Assembly: GCA_030147645.1 (NCBI GenBank)
Contig: JASBUY010000070.1
Span: 1 to 6,167, forward strand
Length of the DNA stretch: 6,167 nucleotides
Source: Aquabacter sp.
GTDB taxonomy: Bacteria > Pseudomonadota > Alphaproteobacteria > Rhizobiales > Xanthobacteraceae
Reading direction: 5' to 3'
Shown here: one piece after another, positions 1-5,666 of the stretch
Numbering within the stretch: position 1 is the first letter of the stretch
Layout of the letters: every line of letters starts with the position of its first letter
Made by a program: the position numbers and the translations under genes
Notes under the pieces: generated by a model
The model's database searches: none
What the model saw: the letters and a program-made list of their open reading frames with translations, nothing else
What the model was told of the DNA's origin: nothing

Positions 1-149
1 AATTGCCCCTGGAACTCGCCGGCCATGCGGCGCAGCTTGGCAATGGTCTTGCCCACGGTGCGCAATACCCCGGGCAACTCTTTGGGACCGATGACGATCA
101 GCGCAACAACGCCGATCAACATCAGCTCGGACCAGCCGATATCGAACAT
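1..149 (-). CDS. tatB: Sec-independent (twin-arginine) translocase subunit TatB, N-terminal part, cut by window edge
   Basis: TatB works with TatC as the receptor for folded proteins carrying twin-arginine signal peptides at the inner membrane. Only the first 49 codons are present; the gene runs off the left edge. The protein starts MFDIGWSELMLIGVVALIVI, a short N-terminal membrane helix at about residues 6-20. The GPKELP hinge (residues 21-26) and a basic amphipathic helix (about 27-45) follow. GPKELP, with a Glu near residue 8, is diagnostic of TatB, as opposed to the FGRGK hinge of TatA. It follows tatA by a 49-nt gap on the same strand. The Shine-Dalgarno before the ATG is weak (AGGCGG only 2 nt away), so expression may depend on tatA translation. 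tatC is expected next but lies outside the window. Confidence 0.95.
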   Translation of the reverse strand, partial: MFDIGWSELMLIGVVALIVIGPKELPGVLRTVGKTIAKLRRMAGEFQGQ

Positions 150-198
150 GTCCGCCTATTTCCGGCAGCTCAGCCGCCTTTTCCCCGCAGATTGAGCG

Positions 199-429
199 TC
201 AGACCGGCTTCTTCTCGGCCTCAGGCGCCGGCGACACCTGATGCGGCAGCGGGCGCGGGGCTTCCGGCGCGCTGGCGGGCGGGGGTGTCTCGTCCTCGGC
301 CATGCCCTTCTTGAACGACTTGATGCCCTTGGCCACGTCGCCCATGAGGTCGGAGATCTTGCCGCGACCGAACAGCAGGAGCACCACGGCCAGCACCACG
401 ATCCAGTGCCAGATGCTCATCGAACCCAT
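199..429 (-). CDS. tatA: Sec-independent translocase subunit TatA
   Basis: TatA oligomerises to form the protein-conducting element of the Tat pathway in the inner membrane. The 76-residue protein has a short hydrophobic N-terminal helix (about residues 6-20, beginning SIWHWIVVLA). The FGRGK hinge (20-24) and an amphipathic helix (about 25-43, with the DVAKGIKSFKKGM motif) follow. The C-terminal tail (44-76) is rich in Pro, Ala and Glu and probably disordered. These features and the length are typical of alphaproteobacterial TatA. Three starts are possible: GTG at 432, ATG at 429 and ATG at 420. I chose 429 because a strong GGAGGG lies 6 nt upstream, and an MGSxSIWHW beginning is usual in the family as I know it. 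It lies 73 nt downstream of the ABC ATPase gene and may have its own promoter there. Confidence 0.95.
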   Translation of the reverse strand: MGSMSIWHWIVVLAVVLLLFGRGKISDLMGDVAKGIKSFKKGMAEDETPPPASAPEAPRPLPHQVSPAPEAEKKPV

Positions 430-435
430 CACTCA

Positions 436-441
436 CCCTCC
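436..441 (-). promoter_or_regulatory. Shine-Dalgarno of tatA
   Basis: On the minus strand GGAGGG sits 6 nt before the ATG at 429. It is a near-perfect ribosome binding site and decides the tatA start over the GTG at 432 (3-nt spacing) and the ATG at 420 (15-nt spacing). Confidence 0.75.
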
Positions 442-499
442 GTGGGATTTCTTGGCGGTGATCGGCAAGCCTCGCCTGCCGCACCTTCTTCGTTTCCCG

Positions 500-528
500 A
501 CACTAGGACCCGGACAAGGCGAAAACAA
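500..528 (-). promoter_or_regulatory. Candidate internal sigma70-type promoter for tatAB
   Basis: On the minus strand TTGTTT (523-528) is separated by exactly 17 nt from TAGTGT (500-505). The second box overlaps the stop codon of the ABC ATPase gene and lies about 70 nt before the tatA start. The -35 half is fair (TTG core), while the -10 keeps only T, A and the final T of the consensus. The 73-nt gap before tatA is the widest in an otherwise tight operon, which makes separate tat transcription plausible. This is a weak call from eye matching alone. Confidence 0.3.
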
Positions 529-1585
529 GGATTTCCGCTACGTCCACCCCGAGGCCCACATCCTGTCCCGGCGCGAGGTCCGAGCGCGGCTTGAGCCGTG
601 CCGTGAGCGGGCGGTCGAGTTCGGCCACTGCGATCCGCACCAAATCAACTTCCCCAAGGGAACGGTGCTCCACGACCCGCCCCGAAACCCCCTCGCCGGC
701 AGGCAGCAATGTGAGGCCCTGCGGCCGGATGGCGCACACGGCGGATCCGTCCGCTATCCCCGGCGCGGGGAAGGCGCCGAGCCCCGTCAGCACCCGCCCG
801 TTCACAATGATGGCGGGAATTTCGTTCAGCTCGCAGAAGAAGCGGGCGACCTCGAGGTCCTTCGGCGCGCGATACAGCGTCTCGGGCGGCCCCGCCTGAG
901 CGATCTGCCCGGCGCGCAGCAGCACGATGCGGTCGGCAAGACGCATCGCCTCTTCCGGGTCATGGGTCACCATGATGGCGGTGGCCTTCACATCCCGCAG
1001 CACGTCCAAAGTGTCCTCGCGCACTTGGTCGCGCAGGCGTCGGTCCAGGCCGGAAAAGGGCTCGTCCAGCAACAGGATGCCCGGACGCGGCGCCAAAGCG
1101 CGCGCGAGCGCGACGCGCTGCTGCTGGCCGCCCGACAATTCATGGGGATAGGCTCCGGCATGGGTGTCGAGCCCGACCCTCGAGAGGGCGCGCAGCGCCT
1201 CGGTCTCGGCGGCCGTGCGGGGCAGGCGGGCGAGGCCGAATTTCACATTGTCGAGAACGGTCAGGTGGGGAAACAGCGCATAATCCTGGAACACCAGCCC
1301 GATGCCGCGCCGCTCCGGCGGCACGAACGTGGATGGGCTCGCCACATCCCGCCCGTCGATCGCGATGCGCCCCTTGTCGGGCACCTCGATGCCGGCGGCG
1401 AGGCGCAGCAGCGAGGTCTTGCCGCAGCCGGACGGCCCGAGCAGGCAGACCACCTCGCCCGGCCGCACCTCCAGGCTCACGCCCCGCACGGCCTCCACCG
1501 GGCCGTAGCTCAGGGAGACATCCTCGAACAGGAGGCTTTGGGCGAAGGCGGGAGGCGAGCGGTGTCGCATGGCCGAGAGCGTCAT
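503..1585 (-). CDS. ABC transporter ATP-binding protein, FbpC/PotA-like with C-terminal TOBE domain
   Basis: This 360-residue cytoplasmic ATPase would power an importer. All nucleotide-binding motifs are intact: Walker A GPSGCGKT (50-57), Q-loop Gln100 in VFQDYALFPH, signature LSGGQ (150-154), Walker B ILLLDEP (170-176), D-loop SGLD (178-181) and switch His208. A TOBE-like domain follows at about 280-355 (starting near AIRPQG). This architecture and length match the FbpC/PotA/CysA class that serves ferric iron, polyamine or anion import. The PPERRGIGLVFQ stretch before the Q-loop is most like FbpC, but the substrate cannot be assigned. The ATG forms an ATGA overlap with the scpB stop. A GAGGA lies only 3 nt before it, so re-initiation by ribosomes finishing scpB is likely. 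A second Met (residue 6) has no better ribosome site. No permease or binding-protein gene is visible, so the partners must be encoded elsewhere. Confidence 0.9.
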   Translation of the reverse strand: MTLSAMRHRSPPAFAQSLLFEDVSLSYGPVEAVRGVSLEVRPGEVVCLLGPSGCGKTSLLRLAAGIEVPDKGRIAIDGRDVASPSTFVPPERRGIGLVFQDYALFPHLTVLDNVKFGLARLPRTAAETEALRALSRVGLDTHAGAYPHELSGGQQQRVALARALAPRPGILLLDEPFSGLDRRLRDQVREDTLDVLRDVKATAIMVTHDPEEAMRLADRIVLLRAGQIAQAGPPETLYRAPKDLEVARFFCELNEIPAIIVNGRVLTGLGAFPAPGIADGSAVCAIRPQGLTLLPAGEGVSGRVVEHRSLGEVDLVRIAVAELDRPLTARLKPRSDLAPGQDVGLGVDVAEILVFALSGS

Positions 1586-2304
1586 GCGTCCTCGCCATCG
1601 CTCTCGGCCTCGGGCTCGGGCGTGAGGATGAGGTCCAGCAATTCCGGCTCCAGCGGCTCCTCGTCCTCGCGCAGCCGGTCATCGTCCGAGGGCAGGGGGA
1701 TGGAGAAGCCCGAGGGCACGCGCGGATCGATGAGGCCCGCGCCCTTCATTTCCTCGATGCCGGGCAGGTCATGGATGGCGTCGAGCCCGAAATGGACTAG
1801 GAAGGCCGGCGTGGTCCCATAGGTCACGGGCCGGCCCGGCGCGCGGCGGCGTCCGCGCAGGCGGATCCAGCCGGTCTCCAAAAGAACGTCCAGCGTGCCC
1901 TTGGAGGTGGAGACGCCGCGAATGTCCTCGATCTCGGCGCGGGTGACCGGCTGGTGATAGGCGATGATGGCGAGAACCTCGGTTGCGGCGCGCGAGAGCT
2001 TGCGCTGTTCGGGCGCCGCTTCCCCAGCCACTTCGGCGAGATCCGCCGCCGTGCGCAGCATCCATCCGCCGGACACCCGCACCACATTGACTCCGCGCCG
2101 GGCATAATCGGCGGCGAGCGTGTCCATCAAAGCCGCGATATCCGTGTCCCGCGGCACATGGCGGGCGATGGTCGCGGCATCCACCGGCAGTGCGGAGGCG
2201 AAGAGCAGCGCCTCCACGACGCGCAGGTCGCGCACCAAAGCGGCTTCGCGCTCATCCAGCGGGCGGGCGTCGAACAGATCGATGCGGGGCGCGGCGCGGG
2301 TCAC
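1582..2304 (-). CDS. scpB: Segregation and condensation protein ScpB
   Basis: ScpB is the winged-helix (kite) subunit that, with the kleisin ScpA and SMC, forms the chromosome-condensing complex on DNA. The 240-residue protein carries two winged-helix units. The first is at about residues 25-95 (RVVEALLFASALPV). The second, more conserved, is at about 103-175, with LSRAATEVLAIIAYHQPVTR, then EIEDIRGV (124-131) and the GRPVTYGTT motif (157-165) before FLVHFGL (168-174). An acidic tail of about 40 residues ends the protein, which is within the normal ScpB length range. The start is GTG, overlapping the scpA stop as GTGA. A good AGGAG 8 nt upstream (2313-2317) supports it. The stop overlaps the ABC ATPase start. 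Position directly after scpA confirms the identity. Confidence 0.95.
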   Translation of the reverse strand: MTRAAPRIDLFDARPLDEREAALVRDLRVVEALLFASALPVDAATIARHVPRDTDIAALMDTLAADYARRGVNVVRVSGGWMLRTAADLAEVAGEAAPEQRKLSRAATEVLAIIAYHQPVTRAEIEDIRGVSTSKGTLDVLLETGWIRLRGRRRAPGRPVTYGTTPAFLVHFGLDAIHDLPGIEEMKGAGLIDPRVPSGFSIPLPSDDDRLREDEEPLEPELLDLILTPEPEAESDGEDA

Positions 2305-3107
2305 AGCAGCGTCTCCTGCGTATCGCGGGGACGCAGCCAGAGCGGTGCAAAGGCGCCGTCCTGGCGAATGTCCAGCATGCCTTCGCGCACCATTTCGAGA
2401 GTTGCGGAGAAGCTGGAGGCGAGCGCGGTGGCCCGCTGGCTCGGCTCGGCCAGGTAATCGATGAGGAATTGGTCGAGCCGCATCCAGTCTCCCGCGCCGG
2501 CTCCTACCAGACGCTCCAGCCGCGCGCGCGCCTCCGCCAGCGACCAGACCGCCCGCGTCTTCAGCGTCACGTAAGACAGCGCGTTGCGCTGTCGCTGGGT
2601 GGCGTAGGACGAGAGCAGATCATAGAGGCTCGCATCATAGACCACCCGGCCGGCGGGGCGGGCCTCCTGCGGCGGGGCGGCGCGGGCGAACACGTCCCGC
2701 CCCAGGCGCGGGCGCGCCATCATGAGTTCCGCCGCCTTGCGGATGCGTTCCAGATGCCGCAGCCGCCGCGCGAAGGCGTCGGCCATCTCCTCGGCCGAGG
2801 GGCCGTCCTCCTTGGGCGCGGGCGGCAGCAAAAGGCGGGATTTCAGATAAGCGAGCCAGGCCGCCATCACCAGATAGTCCGCCGCCAGTTCCAGCCTGAC
2901 CTTCCGCACCGCCTCGATGAAGGCGAGATACTGGTCCGCCAGCGCCAGAATGGAGAGCCGCGTGAGGTCGATCTTCTGCGTGCGCGCCAGAGCCAGCAGC
3001 AGATCGAGGGGGCCCTCGAAGCCGTCAATATCGACGACGAACGCCTCCTCTCCCGCTTCCACCGGCTGGTCCTCGGCAAAGTCAGAAGTGTCGGGCGGTG
3101 CGCTCAT
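2301..3107 (-). CDS. scpA: Segregation and condensation protein ScpA (kleisin)
   Basis: ScpA is the kleisin that bridges the SMC heads and binds ScpB in the bacterial condensin complex. The 268-residue product shows the family hallmarks. FEGPLDLLL (30-38) opens the N-terminal SMC-binding domain. ADYLVMAAWLAYLKSRLLLP (76-95) forms its helical core. A charged, less conserved middle region (about 97-160) leads to a C-terminal winged helix (about 225-260) with FSATLEMVREG. The frame is open for 64 more codons upstream, but that part lies inside nagZ, is arginine-rich and lacks family similarity. The ATG at 3107 puts the conserved FEGPLDLLL at a normal distance. It begins 8 nt after the nagZ stop and has no clear Shine-Dalgarno, which suggests coupling to nagZ translation. 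Its stop overlaps the scpB GTG. Confidence 0.95.
   Translation of the reverse strand: MSAPPDTSDFAEDQPVEAGEEAFVVDIDGFEGPLDLLLALARTQKIDLTRLSILALADQYLAFIEAVRKVRLELAADYLVMAAWLAYLKSRLLLPPAPKEDGPSAEEMADAFARRLRHLERIRKAAELMMARPRLGRDVFARAAPPQEARPAGRVVYDASLYDLLSSYATQRQRNALSYVTLKTRAVWSLAEARARLERLVGAGAGDWMRLDQFLIDYLAEPSQRATALASSFSATLEMVREGMLDIRQDGAFAPLWLRPRDTQETLL
2313..2317 (-). promoter_or_regulatory. Shine-Dalgarno of scpB
   Basis: AGGAG on the minus strand lies 8 nt before the GTG at 2304, inside the last codons of scpA. It supports the GTG start and means scpB need not rely solely on re-initiation. Confidence 0.65.
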
Positions 3108-3115
3108 GGGCCGGG

Positions 3116-4123
3116 TCAGCCCCCCAGATGCCGGGCCAGCGTCCGCTCCGCGTCCGCGCGGTCGAACGGTGCGGGCGGCCGGCGTGCGGAAAGCGCGGTG
3201 GCGGCGCGGGTCTCGGCAATCCCCGAGAGGATCGGAGCGCGCGCGGCGACGGCGCGCATTTCGTCCATGCGCCCGTTGCAGTGAAGCAGCATGTCGCATC
3301 CGGCGACGAGCGAACCCTCCGCGCGTTCCGCAAGGCCGCCGGCGAGCGCCCCCATGGAGAGGTCGTCGCTCATGACAAGGCCGGAAAAACCGATGAGGCC
3401 CCGCACGATCTCGTCCATCACAATGCGTGAGGTGGTGCAGGGGGCGTGCGGGTCGATGTCCACGTAGACCACATGGGCGGTCATGGCGAGGGGGAGGTCC
3501 GCGAGCGGGCGGAAGGCCGCGAAATCCGTCTCCTCCAGCAGCGCGCGGGGCGCTGTGACTTCCGGCAGACGCTCGTGGCTGTCCACCGGCGCGCGGCCAT
3601 GGCCGGGAATGTGCTTCAAGACGGGCAGGACACCGCCGGCCAGCAATCCCTCCGCCGCCGCACGGGCGAGGTCAGCCACCTGCGCGGGCGTATCGCCATA
3701 GGCGCGGTTGCCGATGATGCCGTGTCCCTCCGGCAGGCGCAGATCCGCGCAGGGCAGGCAGTCCACGTCGATGCCGAGCGCAGAAAGGTCGTCGGCGATA
3801 AGCCGTGAATTGAGGCGGACAGCGTCAAGTCCGGCGGCCCTGTCGCGGGCATAAAGCGCGCCGAAGGCCTCGGCGGGGGGATAATCCGGCCAGTGCGGCG
3901 GGCGCAGCCGCTGGACGCGGCCCCCTTCCTGATCGATCAGAACCGGCGCATTCCAGCCGAGCGCGGCGCGGGCGTCCGCCACCAGGGCGCGAACCTGGTC
4001 GGGCGTGTCCACATTGCGGGCGAACAGGATCAGGCCCCAGGGCGCGGCCTCCTTGAGGAAAGCCCGCTCCTCTGCGAGGAGTGTGTGACCGGCGAGGCCG
4101 GTGATGAAAGCGCGCGACGTCAT
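3116..4123 (-). CDS. nagZ: Beta-N-acetylhexosaminidase NagZ (glycoside hydrolase family 3)
   Basis: NagZ removes the non-reducing GlcNAc from muropeptide fragments (GlcNAc-1,6-anhydroMurNAc peptides) in the cytoplasm during peptidoglycan recycling. In bacteria with inducible AmpC its products can signal beta-lactamase induction. The 335 residues match the usual single-domain Gram-negative NagZ. The family motifs are intact: DQEGGRVQRL (64-73), KHIPGHG (170-176) followed by the catalytic loop with Asp181 and His183, and SDDLSM (252-257), where Asp253 is the expected nucleophile. Glycan-contacting IIGNRAYG lies at 136-143. No signal peptide is present, as expected for a cytoplasmic enzyme. The ATG is preceded by GGAG with a short 3-nt spacing. 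It is the first gene of the minus-strand operon and faces a divergent permease. The scpA start lies 8 nt after its stop. Confidence 0.95.
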   Translation of the reverse strand: MTSRAFITGLAGHTLLAEERAFLKEAAPWGLILFARNVDTPDQVRALVADARAALGWNAPVLIDQEGGRVQRLRPPHWPDYPPAEAFGALYARDRAAGLDAVRLNSRLIADDLSALGIDVDCLPCADLRLPEGHGIIGNRAYGDTPAQVADLARAAAEGLLAGGVLPVLKHIPGHGRAPVDSHERLPEVTAPRALLEETDFAAFRPLADLPLAMTAHVVYVDIDPHAPCTTSRIVMDEIVRGLIGFSGLVMSDDLSMGALAGGLAERAEGSLVAGCDMLLHCNGRMDEMRAVAARAPILSGIAETRAATALSARRPPAPFDRADAERTLARHLGG

Positions 4124-4132
4124 GGTCTCCGG

Positions 4133-4159
4133 CCTATCGGCGGCCCCTCACGCCGTCAA
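4133..4159 (-). promoter_or_regulatory. Candidate promoter of the nagZ-scpAB operon
   Basis: On the minus strand CTTGACG places a good -35 box, TTGACG, at 4154-4159. A poor -10-like GATAGG lies at 4133-4138 after a short 15-nt spacer. The -35 fits the alphaproteobacterial CTTGAC pattern well. The -10 fits badly, and transcription would start only a few bases before the nagZ ATG, so the exact promoter is uncertain. Confidence 0.3.
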
Positions 4160-4184
4160 GGCGGCGGGCCGGGCGGGAGTGTCC

Positions 4185-4202
4185 CGCGATTCGCGCGATT
4201 CG
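4185..4202. repeat. Tandem 9-nt direct repeat in the divergent intergenic region
   Basis: CGCGATTCG occurs twice back to back at 4185-4193 and 4194-4202, midway between the starts of nagZ and the permease gene. The spacing of 9 nt is close to one helical turn, so the two copies would face nearly the same side of the DNA, as with some direct-repeat operators. It may equally be chance in GC-rich DNA. The rest of the 154-nt gap holds only the candidate promoter elements listed. Confidence 0.5.
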
Positions 4203-4243
4203 GCCAATCTCTGCCGTTGGCGGAGCGCGCCGGACAGGATGAA

Positions 4244-4270
4244 TTGCGGGCACAAAGTCCATGCTAGGGT
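4244..4270 (+). promoter_or_regulatory. Candidate promoter and ribosome site of the APC permease gene
   Basis: TTGCGG (4244-4249) and TAGGGT (4265-4270) are 15 nt apart. The second box carries an upstream TG (4262-4263), giving an extended -10 look. The AGGG within the second box (4266-4269) is also a reasonable Shine-Dalgarno 8 nt before the ATG at 4278. Both cannot act on the same transcript: if the box is a -10, the message would start at about the ATG and be leaderless. The ribosome-site reading is the safer one. Confidence 0.3.
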
Positions 4271-4277
4271 CCATTCA

Positions 4278-5627
4278 ATGGCGAAGCTCAAGAGAAATTT
4301 GGGACTGTTAGAAGCCATCGGTCTGTCCTTGTCGGTGATCGCCCCCACCATGGCGATGGCCCTCAACGTTTCCATGGCCGTGGGCGTGGCGGGTGTAGCT
4401 GCGCCGCTCGGCTTTGCGGTCGGGACAGTCATGGTGGTGATCGTCGGGCTCGCCTTCGTTTTCTTTTCGGGCCGTGTGTCGCGCACCGGCTCGGCTTATG
4501 CCTATATCGGCGAGACCTTCGGACCCAAGGCCGGCTTCCTCGCCGGCTGGTGCATGCTGCTGCTGTATACGGCGGCCGGCTCCGGCTCCGCCGCTTTGGT
4601 GGGCGATTTTCTCCGCGCCGCCCTGGCGGACCACGGCATTCACATCGGCGGCTACTGGCTGCTGTTCTCGGTCGCGGCGCTCGGACTTGCGGTCGTTTTC
4701 GCCTATCGGGAAATGTCGATGGCGACGCACCTCATGCTGGTGCTCGAGCTTTCCTCGGTGGCGGTCATCATCTATCTCGGCGCCCTGATCCTTAAGGCGG
4801 TGGGCTCCGAGGGGGGCCTCACCACGGCGCCGTTCCATCCCGATCCGGTGTCCGGCTGGTGGGGGGTCGGTTATGCGGTTGTGTTCGCAGTGCTCTCCTT
4901 TGCGGGCTTCGAGGCCGCGACCACACTCGCGGAGGAAACCGACCGGCCGGGCCAGGCGATCCCGCTCGCTTTGATCTGCACCGTGGGCCTCGCTGGCCTG
5001 TTCTTCGTCTTCGCCTCTTATGTCCAGGTGGTGGGGTTCGGCCTGGAGAACATGAAGGCCCTCGCCGCAGACGACGCTCCCCTCAACACGTTGGCGTTGA
5101 AATATGGAACTCTGCGCATGGCGACCGCGCTGGACATCGCCTCGGCCGTCTCCGCGGTTTCCGCAGTGCTCGGGACATTGTCGGCCGGCGCGCGCATGTT
5201 GTTCGCTCTCGGGCGGTCGGGTCTGTCCGCCACGGCGGCGCGGGTGCATCCGGTCTATGGCACCCCCTCGGTTTCAGTCTGCATCATTGGCGTATTGATG
5301 CTGGCCGGCCTGCTGGTCTGGGCGCCTTTGGTCGGTCCGGCGTCCTACTATGACGATGTGGGGACCATCGGCGTCCTCGCCCTCATCCTCGCTTATCTCG
5401 GCGTGACGGCGGCGGCGGCCTATCATGGGCTGCACGGAGCGGGCCGCATCTGGCTGGTCATCGGCGGGCTCGGCACGCTCGCCATGGCGTGGCCGCTCTA
5501 TAATTCGGTCTATCCGGCCCCGGCCTTCCCCGACAATCTGTGGCCCTATGTGGTGATCGCGTGGGTGGCGGTCGGCGCCGGGCTGCTGGTGGCGAAGCCC
5601 GGCCTCGGTCGCGATCCGGGCGCGTGA
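4278..5627 (+). CDS. APC-superfamily amino acid/polyamine permease
   Basis: This is a 449-residue inner-membrane transporter of the amino acid-polyamine-organocation superfamily, probably a proton- or ion-coupled symporter or an exchanger. The substrate cannot be read from the sequence. About 12 hydrophobic segments are visible, near residues 14-35, 40-63, 86-110, 126-142, 150-172, 195-217, 228-252, 285-312, 332-350, 358-380, 390-408 and 420-438. Family hallmarks are the broken first helix with GLSLSVIAPTMAMA (15-28) and FAGFEAATTLAEETDRPGQA (208-227) in and after helix 6. The ARMLFALGRSG stretch (305-315) follows helix 8. The frame stays open upstream to 4101, but the ATG at 4278 gives the expected short basic N-terminus (MAKLKRN) and has AGGG 8 nt before it. 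It is divergent from nagZ and convergent with the hydrolase gene, so it appears to be a single-gene transcript. Confidence 0.88.
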   Translation: MAKLKRNLGLLEAIGLSLSVIAPTMAMALNVSMAVGVAGVAAPLGFAVGTVMVVIVGLAFVFFSGRVSRTGSAYAYIGETFGPKAGFLAGWCMLLLYTAAGSGSAALVGDFLRAALADHGIHIGGYWLLFSVAALGLAVVFAYREMSMATHLMLVLELSSVAVIIYLGALILKAVGSEGGLTTAPFHPDPVSGWWGVGYAVVFAVLSFAGFEAATTLAEETDRPGQAIPLALICTVGLAGLFFVFASYVQVVGFGLENMKALAADDAPLNTLALKYGTLRMATALDIASAVSAVSAVLGTLSAGARMLFALGRSGLSATAARVHPVYGTPSVSVCIIGVLMLAGLLVWAPLVGPASYYDDVGTIGVLALILAYLGVTAAAAYHGLHGAGRIWLVIGGLGTLAMAWPLYNSVYPAPAFPDNLWPYVVIAWVAVGAGLLVAKPGLGRDPGA

Positions 5628-5633
5628 GAAAGC

Positions 5634-5660
5634 GCGCCTCCCCCGCGCGGGGGGAGGCGC
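5634..5660. terminator. GC-rich hairpin between convergent genes, probable bidirectional terminator
   Basis: GCGCCTCCCCC (5634-5644) pairs perfectly with GGGGGAGGCGC (5650-5660) around a 5-nt loop, an 11-bp stem. It starts 7 nt after the permease stop and lies 7 nt beyond the hydrolase stop. No long T-tract follows. On the minus strand a short TTT occurs after the stem (GCTTTC); on the plus strand none. It therefore suits termination for the hydrolase gene somewhat better, and may act as a 3' stabilising stem for the permease message. Confidence 0.7.
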
Positions 5661-5666
5661 ATCGCC

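Noticed and set aside
1140..1682. 180-codon minus-strand frame overlapping the ABC ATPase and scpB
   Set aside because: It is a frame-shifted shadow on the same strand; the true frames hold intact Walker and ScpB motifs, so no frameshift needs explaining.
302..1822. Open plus-strand frame of 506 codons opposite tatA, the ABC ATPase and scpB
   Set aside because: It is the antisense shadow of strongly conserved genes in GC-rich DNA. The translation is rich in Arg, His, Gly and Gln, with no domain or plausible fold, and it crosses several gene boundaries.
2190..3284. Open plus-strand frame of 364 codons opposite scpB and scpA
   Set aside because: Same reason: low-complexity Arg/Gln-rich translation, opposite genes with clear family motifs, and no good ribosome site.
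3108..3299. 64-codon upstream extension of scpA
   Set aside because: It lies wholly inside nagZ, is arginine-rich and has no ScpA similarity; the ATG at 3107 gives a normal ScpA N-terminus.
4101..4277. Upstream extension of the permease frame
   Set aside because: It would overlap the nagZ start and add a non-hydrophobic, Arg/Ser-rich leader not seen in APC permeases; the ATG at 4278 has a ribosome site.
4308..5249. Open minus-strand frame of 313 codons opposite the permease
   Set aside because: The translation is His/Arg/Glu-rich and repeats no known motif, whereas the plus strand encodes a coherent 12-helix membrane protein.
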